Shown: piece after piece, positions 45,222-56,013 of the stretch
Numbering within the stretch: position 1 is the first letter of the stretch
How the letters are laid out: each line of letters starts with the position of its first letter
Source of the DNA: Hermatobates lingyangjiaoensis
Lineage: Eukaryota; Arthropoda; Insecta; Hemiptera; Hermatobatidae
Length of the DNA: 64,000 bases
Assembly: GCA_026182355.1 (NCBI GenBank)
Contig: JAPFBL010000103.1
Span: forward strand, 62,001 to 126,000
Direction of reading: 5' to 3'
Notes under the pieces: model-generated
The model's input: only the letters and a program-made list of their open reading frames with translations
Databases searched by the model: none
Told to the model about the DNA's origin: nothing
Made by a program: the position numbers and the translations under genes

Positions 45222-45370
45222 CGTAATGATTCTATATTGGAAGTCTTCAATTTTGTCTTAGAGTAGGGATCTTTACGAGTACCTGACAGTGTACAGGCCT
45301 CCAGACCGACGGCTTAATGTCCTCTCTGAGGGAGAGTGAGCTCAGATTTTACCATCTCCTTCGTGAAAAA
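45222..45370 (-). repeat. SINE, partial copy next to a full copy
   Basis: Directly after the preceding SINE and in the same orientation: GATTCTATATTGGAAGTC, TAGAGTAGGGATCTTTACG, GTACAGGCCTCCAGACCG, ending at CATCTCCTTCGTGAAAAAG. Tail and most of the head are missing. Confidence 0.75.
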
Positions 45371-46255
45371 GATTCAACGAAAATGAGCAAGCCTCTTCTC
45401 ATTTTTCCTAACTTCTTATAGCTTCATCTTATTTTTTTTTAAAAAAAAAAGTTTGTTTTGGTGTTGTATATTCAAAATCTAATTGAAATTTTTAAAAGAT
45501 ATTGGAATGTTTGAAGATAATGTCTAGGAAAGTACAGTATGTTATGTGAGGTTTGCTTTGAATGGCTGGAGCATGTGAAGGACTTTTTATACGGTCTCAG
45601 AGCTTGCACCCCCTGCTGTTAGGAACGTCTAAACCCCTGCCACCTGTCAGCCGCTCCACTTTCTAGCTAAGAGTCTCTCAAACCCTGCTCCCTTCGAGAT
45701 GCTCGCATGCGCACCAAGCAACAACATTATATTCTAATGTTTTCAAAATCTTTGGTTACTGGACTCTTTGAGTCCAGACTTGTAGCCTTGATAATGAAAA
45801 TATAAATTTTCGAAACGTTAAAAAACAGATTGAACTTTTGACCAGACAACCCTCAATGGGTCCATCAACATTAGTTGTGAAGTGTATTAAAATGTTAAAT
45901 GGTCCATAATAGAAAATGAACGTTTTATTCTTCCTGTTTGTTGAAATTCATAACATGTTATAACATGCTGTAAATTTGAAAATTTAAATATAAATTTCAA
46001 CCGTATCATTATTTGATCGAAAAGTATTGATTTTCTATTGATAAAAATGATGTTTCTCATAATTTATTATTAATTAAAAATTGTACAATTCATACAACAA
46101 AGGTCTGTTGTTGTATTGAATTTATTACTAGTTGTATTGAATAATCCATGAAACCATGCTGCCTTCTTTAATGTCTTCATAAACGTGTTCGTGATAATAT
46201 AATCCAATAAATACAAATGGGAAGATTGAAATTTAATTTTTTGTTTATTGATTTG
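45371..46255. other. AT-rich interval with C-rich patch and a hammerhead-like relic
   Basis: C-rich patch at about 45605-45720. At 45786-45820 (plus) TTGATAATG, an AAAAT/ATTTT hairpin, then CGAAACGTT: GAAA (45812-45815) followed by self-complementary ACGT, as in PLE hammerheads, but the first core block is degenerate. Confidence 0.4.
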
Positions 46256-46345
46256 TATAGGTTAGGTTGCAGTGGCAGTCCCAGAAGAGAACCCACATAG
46301 GCCATAAACTGGCCCCTTGTGATAACACAGAAGAAAATAGGGCTA
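46256..46345 (-). repeat. LINE/SINE shared 3' tail
   Basis: On the minus strand: TGTGTTATCACAAGGGGCCA, GGCCTATGTGGGTTCTCTTC, GGGACTGCCACTGCAACCTA, then CCTAT. This is the 3' tail of the SINEs, here placed about ten bases after the LINE stop codon and in the same orientation. Confidence 0.85.
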
Positions 46346-46705
46346 TTCTTCCCCTTCACTAGTTCGCTTGAACCATTCTGAGAGAATAATAAAGTTAACT
46401 AGATTCCTGATACCAGTGGATGATAGATTCTCAAGATTATCAAAGAAGTACTGTCCTAATGTTGCTTTGATTTTTTGAGTTTATCCAGGACATAGACAGA
46501 GTAAGCGAGGTACAGATTCCTTTTCTTCCTCACTTAGACATTCCCTGCATATATCCTCCAAACCCATCTTTGTGGCATACATCTCTATTAGCCAGTGTCC
46601 AGTATTAACCACAATGACATTAGCTGCCCTTACTCTGCTCCAAGGCTTCTCAACGTTTCTTTGCTTGTGGACTCCCCATGACCTAAAAGAGCTGATTAGG
46701 CACAT
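46346..46705 (-). pseudogene. Non-LTR retrotransposon ORF2, C-terminal end
   Basis: Minus-strand translation: KPWSRVRAANVIVVNTGHWL (the TGH motif after the RNase H region of Jockey/R1-like LINEs), then DICRECLSEEEKESVPRLLC (a CxxC ... C knuckle; the usual His is Arg), CLCPG, a TAA stop at about 46483, then in the same frame LGQYFFDNLENLSSTGIRNL and ILSEWFKRTSEGEE ending at a TAG near 46346. The final FFDNLE ... F ... SEWF segment is the usual C-terminus of these ORF2 proteins. One internal stop. Clade assignment (Jockey/R1-like) is by motif only. Confidence 0.8.
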
Positions 46706-46787
46706 TTACATTTTCGTAGAAATCTTTGATTTTAAAGAAATAAACCATGCAACAAAGAATTACATTAATAATTTGAATTCCAAATAT

Positions 46788-46803
46788 ATATATATATATA
46801 TAA
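46788..46803. repeat. (TA)n microsatellite
   Basis: Short TA tract at the 3' limit of the family A PLE end that follows. Confidence 0.85.
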
Positions 46804-46995
46804 CAATTTTGAAAAGAACACACAGAAATGAAATTACTGAAACTCACTACTATATTTTGATAGCCTCGTCATCAGGAGATAAAAGTAAATCGGTCCAAAG
46901 GATGATAACAACTGGCTTGCGTTCATAAAGAAAAACTTAAACAGTGTAGCCAACTTTGGAAGGGTGGGGAAACAAGGAAGATAAAGAGATAAAAG
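46804..46995 (-). mobile_element. Penelope-like element family A, 3' end only
   Basis: Minus strand: GTTTCCCCACCCTTCC, ACACTGTTTAAGTTTTTC, then CTCCTGATGACGAGGCTATC (CTGATGA at 46877-46871) and CAAAATATAGTAGTGAGTTT. GAAA has become CAAA, so this hammerhead-like end is inactive by sequence. It matches the 3' region of 14336-14460. Confidence 0.75.
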
Positions 46996-49900
46996 ACATA
47001 ATATATGTATAAGAATATTTCAATAAGAATAACATATGTTAATACCAACTTAACAAATAATTAATAGAAAACAAAATCGGTTTACGATAGAGAATAAAAA
47101 AAGAGACATATACAACGATAACTATTATGAAACTGGAGAGTATATTGTACCAGATGGTTTAGTTCTAATATTTGAGCATTTTAACGATTAGCTCGATCCG
47201 CTATTAGTATTCATTACGTATATTAATATATAAATATTAGTTTGTATGATTGTGCATCATATTTTTTTTCTTTACTCGTGTACCCCCTTGATCTTCTGTG
47301 GACCCCTTGGGAGGTCCATGTAAACCACTTGGAGAACCCTTGCTCTACTCATAGATAGAAGTTCATTCGTCCTTCTGTAATTACAAAGAGGCCAAATTTA
47401 CTACCAAATGAGATACGGTCTCCCTGAACCATATCAAGCGTTCGCCAATGCTCTGATAATCCGCAATAAGAGTGATAGATTGCTATACTTCACTTATGTT
47501 TAAGTGGCGCTACCAGCCAAAATTTGTTTAAAGCACCAGTTTCTACATGATATGTTTATTATGCACTTAATAAGCTAGATTGTATTTCTCTGTTCATTTC
47601 TGATAGGATTCTTTAAAATAGTTGAAAATATGATTACAGTTTAGAGGTCATTTCAAAATTCCTTCTACTCATGAGCTCCTTATATTCCATATACATAAAT
47701 TAGACCCTTCTTTGAAATAAATAAAATGTTAATCCTAGACATAAATTTTATGAAAATGGGTTGGTAAGGTTTATGTGTTTTTTCTTACTCTAAGCTGAAT
47801 TGCTGGATTAGTTTAATGCCTCTTTCTTTCGCAATGTACATCCCTCCCTCACTGTATTGCATCAGTCCTCCCTGCTTCTTGTTCCAGTCTTCTAGTTCAT
47901 TACACCAATCGTGACGATATCCTCTTCCATCAGCCTTTTTCTTCTTCTACCAAACATTGTATAAAATAATACTTTTTAAGTCTTTATTTGTATGATCCAT
48001 TTTTATGGCATGTCCTAATTTTCCGTTTATGTAGTGTCAAGGTTTTGTCAGCGTTTCACTGTCTAGTATAAATTAGCGCAGTAAATGAATTGTTACAAGA
48101 CCTATCACCAGTGTTTTGTGATTTGTCTAGATCAGCTGTTATTACATCTCTAAGAGCATCACACTGTTCAAGATGTCACCCAGTTATTCTGCTTCTGTAA
48201 ACGCAACTTCAACTGTCATTACCTCCTATTCCAAGGGGATGTTATTCCATTAAGATACTATTCAGTGGAAAGTTATTCCACTGAAATGCTATAGGATGGA
48301 GATATTTTCTATGGGGATGCTATTCCATTCGGATACTCATTAAGGATATCGCCTTCGTTATCCATTTTGAAACACATAACATAAACACTTGTAGCTGTGT
48401 TTCGAAGGACTGAATGATCAAAACCATATTCATACGGATGACTAGTAATATCTCTTGATATGATGATTTTAAAGCTCCCTTAAATCGGTTTTACGATAAT
48501 AGTAAGGAATTTTTAGATTATATTATGCTTATGATATAGAAAAGTTTAAAAGAACTCCCAGACTCTGTGATGCACGTCTGGATACCAGACCATAGCTATG
48601 GCCTAGAATACAGTTACCTTGAGAGTATAGATAAAGACCGTGGATGTTTTTGTGTTAGCCTTAGAATAATATTTAAATAAAAAGAAAAATGTATTTAAAT
48701 ATTATGATTGTAATCTGCTCCTTACTTTTTCTTTAGTCGTTTTTTATCTTATTCCTCATTCCATTTATTCTTTTGATTTTTTGACTTTTCAGTTTTGCCT
48801 TATTTCTCCCCTACCCTATTTCGTCTACTAGCATACTTCTGTCTAACTGAGCTCCTGCTTGGCTATCACAGTTTTTCGATGGTCACTGTGTGGTGCGTTA
48901 TATCTTTCTCTCTTTACTCTCCTATAGACGGTTGAAACCAGAAATTAGAGACTGGAACTGTTTGTTGTTACTTTTATTTCTACTTCTTTACTAACTTTGA
49001 ACTATTGCTATCAAATTACAACTCTTGTTTTCGCAACTCTCAGGTATTTATTGAAATGATTCTTTTATGCTTATTTCCTTTACAACTTGTTTCAGTTTAT
49101 ATAATTCAATCACTAGTATATATATTTCTTGAAATTCTTTCAATTTCCCTCTTCCTCGAGATTACAACTGGAATGACTCTCGTATAGTTCACCTTTGACG
49201 TGTAGTTAATATCACCATACTTCTTGTTACAAGCTGGAGGAACTTGGGTTGTGAGTAATGACGATTCTTTTTGTGGTGAATGACCTTGATTGGGTTGTTT
49301 ATTTTTTAATCAAAAAGCCGTCCCTATGATCTAAGCCTCAAAACACTAGTTTAAATCACAGAAAGCAATCTCATATTGACTTCTCCTTATGGATTAATCC
49401 AACTTTAATTGCATAAAACTTAGTTTATAAATCATGTTGAACTTTTCTAAGTTGATTGCGAATTGGCTGTTTGAAATATATTTTAGCTTAGCGACAGAGA
49501 TGTTACTGGAGGCAAAGATAAAATCGGAACGGCGGACTTGTATGCGGGCTGGCCCGCTCAGCTTAACAAACTGGTCAGTAAATCATTTGATGTATGCCTA
49601 ACATTAACAGTGTAGTTTTGATGAAACTCGTATATCTTTAGTCGTGTGTGGGCGGTGAATAAAAAATCGCTCTTTATCATTGAGCCATTGTTTATCTCTA
49701 CTATATGGAGTCCTCGAATCTCTTACCGGCTTTCATTTGTCACTACTATCATCCTGTTAACAGTAAAAAACCAAAGCTGTGTTATTTGTTAAAAATCTGA
49801 ACGTTCTTTACTCACTTTCCACAAATATTTCTTCTATTCAAGATAGCAGGTATTTTCTTCTGTAATTTTCAACAAATATAAGCAGACATATGCCTCTTAA

Positions 49901-50085
49901 CGTATAATTAAACCTGACTAAATATGTTATAGCGAAAAAAATTGAAAATACTTAATTGTAGATTATTCCCACTCATTAACCTATATTTATAAAAATCAAG
50001 GATCAGTTTATCTGTGTTTTCGTATCTGTTTATATATTAACAACAATCTTATAACCAAGTTATTAGTGCATTCTTCCGCAGCAGA
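46996..50085. other. Mostly unique AT-rich interval
   Basis: Items seen: the hAT-like end at 47275-47345 (listed separately), a short degenerate repeat built on GGATGCTATTCCATT units at 48235-48345, and weak minus-strand coding-like text at 47960-47800 (DWCNELEDWNKKQGG) with no recognised domain. No gene model is supported. Confidence 0.4.
47275..47345 (-). mobile_element. hAT-like terminal fragment
   Basis: The minus strand starts CAAGGGTTCTCCAAGTGG and continues with GGACCTCCCAAGGGGTCC and AAGGGGGTACACGAG, the pattern of many hAT termini (CAGGGGTTCTCAAxxTGG followed by GGGGTCC repeats). A partner end and target duplication were not found. Confidence 0.4.
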
Positions 50086-50089
50086 AGGA

Positions 50090-50092
<3 letters not shown>

Positions 50093-50127
<35 letters not shown>

Positions 50128-50132
50128 ATATA

Positions 50133-50173
<41 letters not shown>
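50093..50173. repeat. (CT)n(TA)n compound microsatellite
   Basis: About 32 bases of CT followed by about 49 bases of TA. It produces the RERERE and YIYIYI runs in overlapping frames, which are not genes. Confidence 0.95.
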
Positions 50174-50175
<2 letters not shown>

Positions 50176-50391
50176 TACTGTTTTCTTGACCACAAAATGT
50201 TAACAAACAACTTTTTCTTTTCAACCCTACCAAATCGGAAAAAAGACTAGAAAAACGTGAAATTAAAATCAATGATATAACACGATAAGATTGGAACAAA
50301 TGACTGAGGCTTCGCCGAGCAGTGGGTTTGACTCTGGAAGACTACGCTTGTACCTGTAAACTTCACTCCTATTGGTCACATTTCTTGTACG

Positions 50392-50392
<1 letters not shown>

Positions 50393-50432
<40 letters not shown>
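50393..50432. repeat. (TA)n microsatellite
   Basis: Uninterrupted TA repeats, about 40 bases. Confidence 0.95.
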
Positions 50433-50435
<3 letters not shown>

Positions 50436-51814
50436 TCAATGGAAAATATGATCCGAAATTTCAGTACTTGCAGTGGCATTCCAAAGAGATTTTTCTGTTT
50501 GAAAACATTGCAACAACACTACCATCTATGTTCTAATCTAAATATGCTTGTGAATCTTTATTCTTAGTCATGAACTTTGGTAAGTCTCATAAACGGAGTA
50601 GTCTGATGGATGAAGCTAGTAGTTTGTGTATATCTCTGAAGGTCACTCTCTCTGTCATCTGTGATGCAGCAGCAGAAGTCCCACTAATGATGTATCGGCA
50701 GAAGTCTATACATTGACGGTTCCTTTAAAAAGCTGCCTAACCCTCCCTAACTTAAAATATTTTTGTGGTAATGAATCGGCGTTGTGGAGTCCCCGACCTA
50801 TAGCTAAAGATGAAGGATCAGTTGTCCATATTCCACATGTTTAGTGATACAGATCGAGTCTAAAGACACAAGAGCGGTACTTACGCGCTGACTGGCCGAC
50901 TTAAGTGTGACTATTTAAAAAGGATTAACTAATGAATGCGAATATATGTCTGCCGTCCTAAAGTCAATTTCATTTTCTTCTTGTTTTGAAGTACGCCTCA
51001 ATATGTTCACCTTAGTGAGTAACACTTCGTCATATTATTGTTAGCCAGTGTTGTTTCATTCTTGAGTCAATATGTTGCTGTTGAGTGAAATGTCAGAATC
51101 GGTAGTCTGAAAATGTCTGGACCATAGAGCTACTTGTGGGAGTGTGTTGAAACTAACTTTTCATTACATATGACTTATTATAATATTAGTTATTATAATA
51201 ACTAATACTTATTATTATTATTATAATGTGTTTATAATATGGAATTCTGCAAATTAGATATTGCTGCTAAAACAGAAGAATCTATTTTAACGACAGATAA
51301 CATCTGCATTACTTGTACGTAGACACTGTGTTAGTTGAATCCTTGGAAATTGATACCCTTCCCTTCTGTAAAACAAAAACATATCCTAATATCTGACACC
51401 ATAAAATACAGAAAAAAAAAGAAAGACTTTTGAAAAAGGACAAAATAAAAGATATAATCATAAGAAGTTGAAAGGTTTGAAAAAAGAAAAAAGTTAAAAA
51501 TGATAGAAGGTGAAATAAGAAGAAAGAGAGAGAAAAAAAATCCTTCATGCAAGTATAGCTTACCAAGTCTGTGGAGTTCCACCTCCTTTTTGTACCCATT
51601 CTCATATCCATCCCAAGAACGTCGCTTTACATTTTTGTTACTAGTTGTATTGTGTAGATCGAAACTAAAGAATTGAAAACTCAAAATTTGGATTGCGACC
51701 CAACAAATCAAAATTTCGTTTTCGGACTCCTATTCAGCTATAATAAGGGGTTGAAAGTATTCATACTTTTAAACCTCGGAATAACAAGTCACCAAGACGA
51801 TAAAGAAGTTATAA
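50433..51814. other. AT-rich interval without recognised gene
   Basis: The 100- and 126-codon minus frames at 51309-51711 overlap in two frames and are Phe/Ser/Leu-rich translation of an A-rich plus strand; not accepted as genes. Confidence 0.5.
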
Positions 51815-52085
51815 TTGAGACCTAATAATTAATAATTAATTAATTAACAATGTATATAATTAATAATTATATATTAATTTTATATTAAACTAATAAAAAT
51901 GGTATTTTAATTTTATATTAGTATATAAAAATTTATATATTAATTTGTATAATTAATATAGAAATTAATTTTACATTTAATATATAATTAATATAATATA
52001 ATTAATAATTGCTACTTAATAATTAATTGTGGCTTAATAAATAATCATTGGAGATTTAATAATTTAATTGTGTTTTAATAAATTG
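51815..52085. repeat. Extreme AT-only tract built on TTAATTAATAATTA-like words
   Basis: About 270 bases almost lacking G and C, with repeated AATTAATAATTA and TATATTAATTT words. Such tracts are candidates for nuclear-matrix attachment or simple expansion; no function is shown. Confidence 0.6.
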
Positions 52086-52119
52086 TTTTTTCTTTATATG
52101 AAAAGCAATATTTGTATAC

Positions 52120-52310
52120 TGGTACGTATAAAGTATAATGCAATAAAAATTTGGAGTGGCTTACACTCAACTTAAGAGTCAGTAAATATAATATCAAACT
52201 CGTTGACCGTGAATGCAGTTTTAGTTTTACTTTAATATAGCTAATATGAAAACGTAATATTAAATTCTCTTGTAAATTATTATCAGAATCATAGATAGCC
52301 AATTAACCAT
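52120..52310 (-). repeat. Possible LINE-derived fragment
   Basis: About 55 bases at 52143-52200 (TTTGGAGTGGCTTACACTCA ... ATATAATATCAAA) match 63949-64000, which adjoins a LINE RNase H region. A 75-codon minus frame covers it, but no protein motif is recognised. Confidence 0.35.
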
Positions 52311-52580
52311 TTCATTTGTTTTAATATAGCTGTATTCATTTTATTTTTTATTGTCAGAATAGTATTTCTACTCTGGGAGGGTTTATTTTCCTACATGCTA
52401 CATGCTACCTTTCAGAATACTTATATGTCAGTACAGTGTACACGATTATCTTAAATAATAAACAGTAAGGATCCACTAAGAAGAGAAAACTACAACAACA
52501 ATAAAAAAACAGAAACAGAAAAAATATTGATAATACAATAAATTAAACTAGAACAGAGTAGGATAAAAAGTTAATGAAAT
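52311..52580. other. AT-rich spacer
   Basis: Nothing recognised. Confidence 0.5.
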
Positions 52581-53254
52581 GGTCTCCACATATAAAAATT
52601 TTAATGGTATAAACAACGCGTTTCGAACACGTAGTGTTATTCCTCAGACATAAACTAAAAAATACAATGACATCAGAGAGTTATCTATAATATACAGTAA
52701 ATATAGCACAAAATAAAAATAAAATAAAATAAGGAAGAGAATACATACGAACCTAAGGGTGAGTGTCGGTGGTACAACTGACTGGGAATAGGATGGACGT
52801 GGGTAGGGGCATACTTCTGTATCATATTAGAAGGCGGGTACATTTCATTGTTATTTTTTCCCTAAAGGTTAGGCTGAGCCTTTACATTTGCTCTAGGAAT
52901 AAGTGTAGGAAACATATTGAAAATATAACACAGAGAACTATAACGAAATATAAACAAATATAGGAATACGGGGAAAATGGAACTTTTTTTTTTTTAATAC
53001 ATAAATTAGGAAAAGTTGTACACTTGGGGATTTGTTCATTGAGGCAGGTAGAAGAATTATCGCGCACTAATTTGTTAATTTCATAGCCTTTTAAAAAAGT
53101 TATTTCACGGAATTTATTGTTTACATGTAATATTTGTATATTTTGGTCTGGGAAAAATTAGTGGTTATTAAATTTGGTGGTTAATGCCTGAGGAAGAACA
53201 CTACGTGTTCGAAACGCGTTGTTTATACCATTAAAAGTTTTATATGTAGAGACC
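52581..53254 (+). mobile_element. Inverted pair of hammerhead-type PLE ends, family D
   Basis: Left arm 52581-52647 (minus-strand core: CTGAGGA 52647-52641, AACAC/GTGTT hairpin, GAAA 52624-52621, CGCG) and right arm 53188-53254 (plus-strand core: CTGAGGA 53188-53194, GAACAC/GTGTTC hairpin, GAAA 53211-53214, CGCGTTG). Arms continue outward as GTTTATACCATTAAAAG and GTAGAGACC. About 540 bases lie between them without a recognisable reverse transcriptase or endonuclease. Well-preserved cores. Confidence 0.75.
53188..53224 (+). ncRNA. Hammerhead ribozyme-like core, family D (right arm)
   Basis: CTGAGGA, six-base-pair stem II (GAACAC/GTGTTC), GAAA, then ACGCGT as a self-complementary stem III with T as the residue before the expected cleavage point. 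All invariant core positions of CUGANGA...GAAA are kept. Stem III is too short to close as a hairpin, so activity would need a dimer, as proposed for PLE hammerheads. Confidence 0.6.
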
Positions 53255-53416
53255 GTTTAACTTACCCTATTAACTTTTTACCCTACAATGAGTAAATACC
53301 ACATAATAAGTGATTGCACTACGTTAGAATTAGAACAGAGTAGTGATACTTTATAATAAAGTGAATCAAATTGGGAATCATAGATTTTTGTAATATAACT
53401 AAAATCTCTATAGTCC

Positions 53417-53722
53417 TAGGTTAGTATGCTGTGGCAGCCCACAATAGAACGTATAGGACGAACAGTAGCCCTTTGTGGTGCCACACAATGAACATTCTAC
53501 ATTGGCAGCCCTATACTTTGCCTAACTCAAATGTATTTAGATTAGGGATCTTTAACGACTACCTGACATCGTACAGGCATCGGCCGTTGACTTAACCTCT
53601 TCTCCGTTCTCAGACTTTTTTCACCTATTGCGTGAATAAATCTGGAGCCAAAGTGGGTATCGAATCCCTGGATTTACTAGTCCAGACGCGAGCACGCAAA
53701 CCACTGAGCTACCTTCCCTCCC
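53417..53722 (-). repeat. Full-length tRNA-derived SINE with intact promoter boxes
   Basis: On the minus strand the head has TAGCTCAGTGG (53711-53701), an exact RNA polymerase III A box, and a B-box-like GGATTCGATACCC (53669-53657). The body and tail follow (GGCACCACAAAGGGCTACTG). The CCTAA terminus is reduced to CCTAGG. Confidence 0.9.
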
Positions 53723-54780
53723 CCTCCACGAGATGTTAATAATATAGTAGTTCTAGAGTCCTCTGTTCTCATGAATTATAATATTATAATTCGTTTTTGG
53801 ATTTTATTCATAATATATAAAAGCTGAAATCATTTATTCCTGAGAGAGCAGTTGTAATTGATACCAAAGACTTTAATTTCAGTACCCATATAATCCATTA
53901 ATAAAATACTTGATTTTATTTGAGTTGTTTAATTTCTTCTTTGCTAGACATCACAGGTGAGTTAATTTCTTCCTATACGAGGAACACCTATATCGTAACA
54001 CCTATAAATTCCACATTTCACCGTTTTTACAACATGCTGTTTCATTAGACTTTAAAATTAAAGTTAGGTTTACTGAAATTATTTTCTTTTCTTTTTTTTT
54101 GTGAAGAAACTTATTTAACTAATCGGATTTTTTCTGCTGAAGTCTTACAATCTCACTAAAATGGATGGTTACGTCATAAGCATCTGCATGAAAAGGCCTG
54201 TTATAGGTATATACCGTGCATGGGCACTGTATCAATGGGTCTTTTCCTTGAAAACTATATATCATCTCTTTATAGATTTTACTCATTAAGTTTTGACTAA
54301 GACTTAGCCATCAACATGATTTGTGTACATAGAAACAATAAAAATAAAAAAAAACTTAATTAACTTACATCTACAACATATTTTTGGGTTCAGCAGTGAA
54401 CGTTATAAATTCATCAGTATAACAAAAAAAATAAATAAAAAAATATATCGCTATTAGATCAATATAATATTTACACAGTTCAATTCGTTTATACTTATAC
54501 GTATGCGTCAATTTTTTTTTGCTAAAATAATTATGACCAGCAATTCTAAACGCACATAAATATAAATGAAGTCACACACTCAAGGAAGTCAAGAAATCAT
54601 TAACACTTCTTTGCAACTGAACGTATACCAATAAATAAAAATAGCAACAAACAGAGAGAGACAATGAGTGAGAGACAGACAGACAGAGAGAATGGGGAAG
54701 TCATTAAAAAAACAAAATTACACTTTTTTATCGCTTTTTATAATGATCAAGTAATAAAGTTTACATTAAATCATTTTAAT
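53723..54780. other. AT-rich interval without recognised gene
   Basis: An (AG)/(ACAG) simple repeat lies at about 54650-54695. Nothing else is recognised. Confidence 0.5.
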
Positions 54781-54810
54781 GTCTTTAAAGGGTTTTTCAT
54801 GAAGGTTAAA

Positions 54811-55616
54811 GTGGAATTACTTCCTATGTTACAATGCTGAAAGGAAGCAAATGATCCCAATATAGAATGGATACTGGGATGTAGCATTAGAAGTAAGAGT
54901 CGACCGTTTCTAGTGGAATTACGTCCTATGTACAATGTGAAGGAAGCAAATGACCTAATACCAGAATGGATACTGGGGTTAGCTTGAAGGAGAGACCGAC
55001 CCGTATCTAGTGGAAAGTACTTATATGTTACAATGCGAAAGGAAGCAAATGACCCCAATACAGAATGGATACGGGTATAGCATTGAAGTAGTCGACGCCC
55101 GTATCTAGTGGAATTACTTCCTATGTTCTCATGCTGAAAGGAAGCAATGGACCCCAATACAGAATGGATACTGGGGTATAGCATTAGAAGTAGAGACCGA
55201 CCCGTATCTAGTGGAATTACTTCCTATGTTACAATGCTGAAAGGAAGCAAATGACCCCAATACAGAATGGATACTGGGGTATAGCATTAGAAGTAGAGAC
55301 CGACCCGTATCTAGTGGAATTACTTCCTATGTTACAATGCTGAAAGGAAGCAAATGACCCCAATACAGAATGGATACTGGGGTATAGCATTAGAAGTAGA
55401 GACGACCGTTTCTAGTGGTTTACTTCCTATGTTACAATGCTGAAAGGAAGCAAATGATCCCAATATAGAATGGATACTGGGGTGTAGCATTAGAAGTAGA
55501 GACCGACCCGTATCTAGTGGAATTACTTCCTATGTTACAATGCTGAAAGGAAGCAAATGATCCCAATACAGAATGGATACTGGGGTATAGCATTAGAAGT
55601 AGAGACCGACCCGTAT
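54811..55616. repeat. Minisatellite, eight units of about 102 bp
   Basis: Units start GTGGAATTACTTCCTATG at 54811, 54913, 55010, 55108, 55211, 55314, 55415 and 55517; spacing 97-103 bp. Unit landmarks: GAAAGGAAGCAAATGA, CCAATACAGAATGGATACTG, AGAAGTAGAGACCGACCCG. The first units carry more indels than the central ones. The minus-strand frames over it (54771-55184, 55432-55728) are repeat translation (YPSIHSVLGSFASFQ) and not a gene. Confidence 0.95.
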
Positions 55617-55977
55617 CGCGATGGAGGGATGAACTAGACAAATCATACGCGCTGACATAGATCTTCTTACTGCGAAATCGCCTTGAATAACAGGAGAAAG
55701 AGAGCATGCTTCTCAAAAGGTGGGCCACTTCCCAAAAGAAATTGTAACAAGCCTTTGAACGGCTTTCCTATATGTTTTATTCTTTTCAGTGAAAAATAAA
55801 AATTCTTTGATAACAGCATTTGGTCTTTTACCCAAAACGTGTCTGATCTCACATCTGTTTTCATTGGTTAAACAAACAATTTTCTTTAAATAGAGAAAAG
55901 AAAACGCAATTGATTCTTTTCACTTCTCATTACATTTTTTGTTCACATCCTCAGATATGCAACTATAAACATATAAG
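55617..55977. other. Interval without recognised gene
   Basis: A short minus frame (55667-55864) has no domain. Confidence 0.5.
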
Positions 55978-56012
55978 TTGCAGAAACCCAGAGATACTCT
56001 GGGTTTCTGCAA
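55978..56012. repeat. Perfect 16-bp inverted repeat
   Basis: TTGCAGAAACCCAGAG (55978-55993), three-base spacer ATA, then CTCTGGGTTTCTGCAA (55997-56012). It ends two bases before the tail of the SINE at 56014. Confidence 0.9.
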
Positions 56013-56013
56013 T

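Noticed and set aside
47800..47960. Minus-strand LINE-like coding text
   Set aside because: A 50-codon frame with two Trp residues is suggestive, but no conserved LINE motif could be identified.
50008..50299. Open frames with YIYIYI and RERERE runs
   Set aside because: They translate the (TA)n and (CT)n microsatellites.
51309..51711. Two long minus frames
   Set aside because: They overlap in different frames over an A-rich strand and give Phe/Ser/Leu-rich low-complexity translation.
53657..53722. Functional tRNA gene
   Set aside because: A and B boxes are present, but the region cannot fold as a cloverleaf and continues into the SINE body.
54811..55616. CRISPR array
   Set aside because: Units of about 102 bp are contiguous with no unique spacers, and the genome is clearly eukaryotic.
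54771..55728. Repetitive protein of YPSIHSVLGSFASFQ units
   Set aside because: It is a readthrough of the 102-bp minisatellite; the frame shifts between units and no start, domain or context supports a gene.
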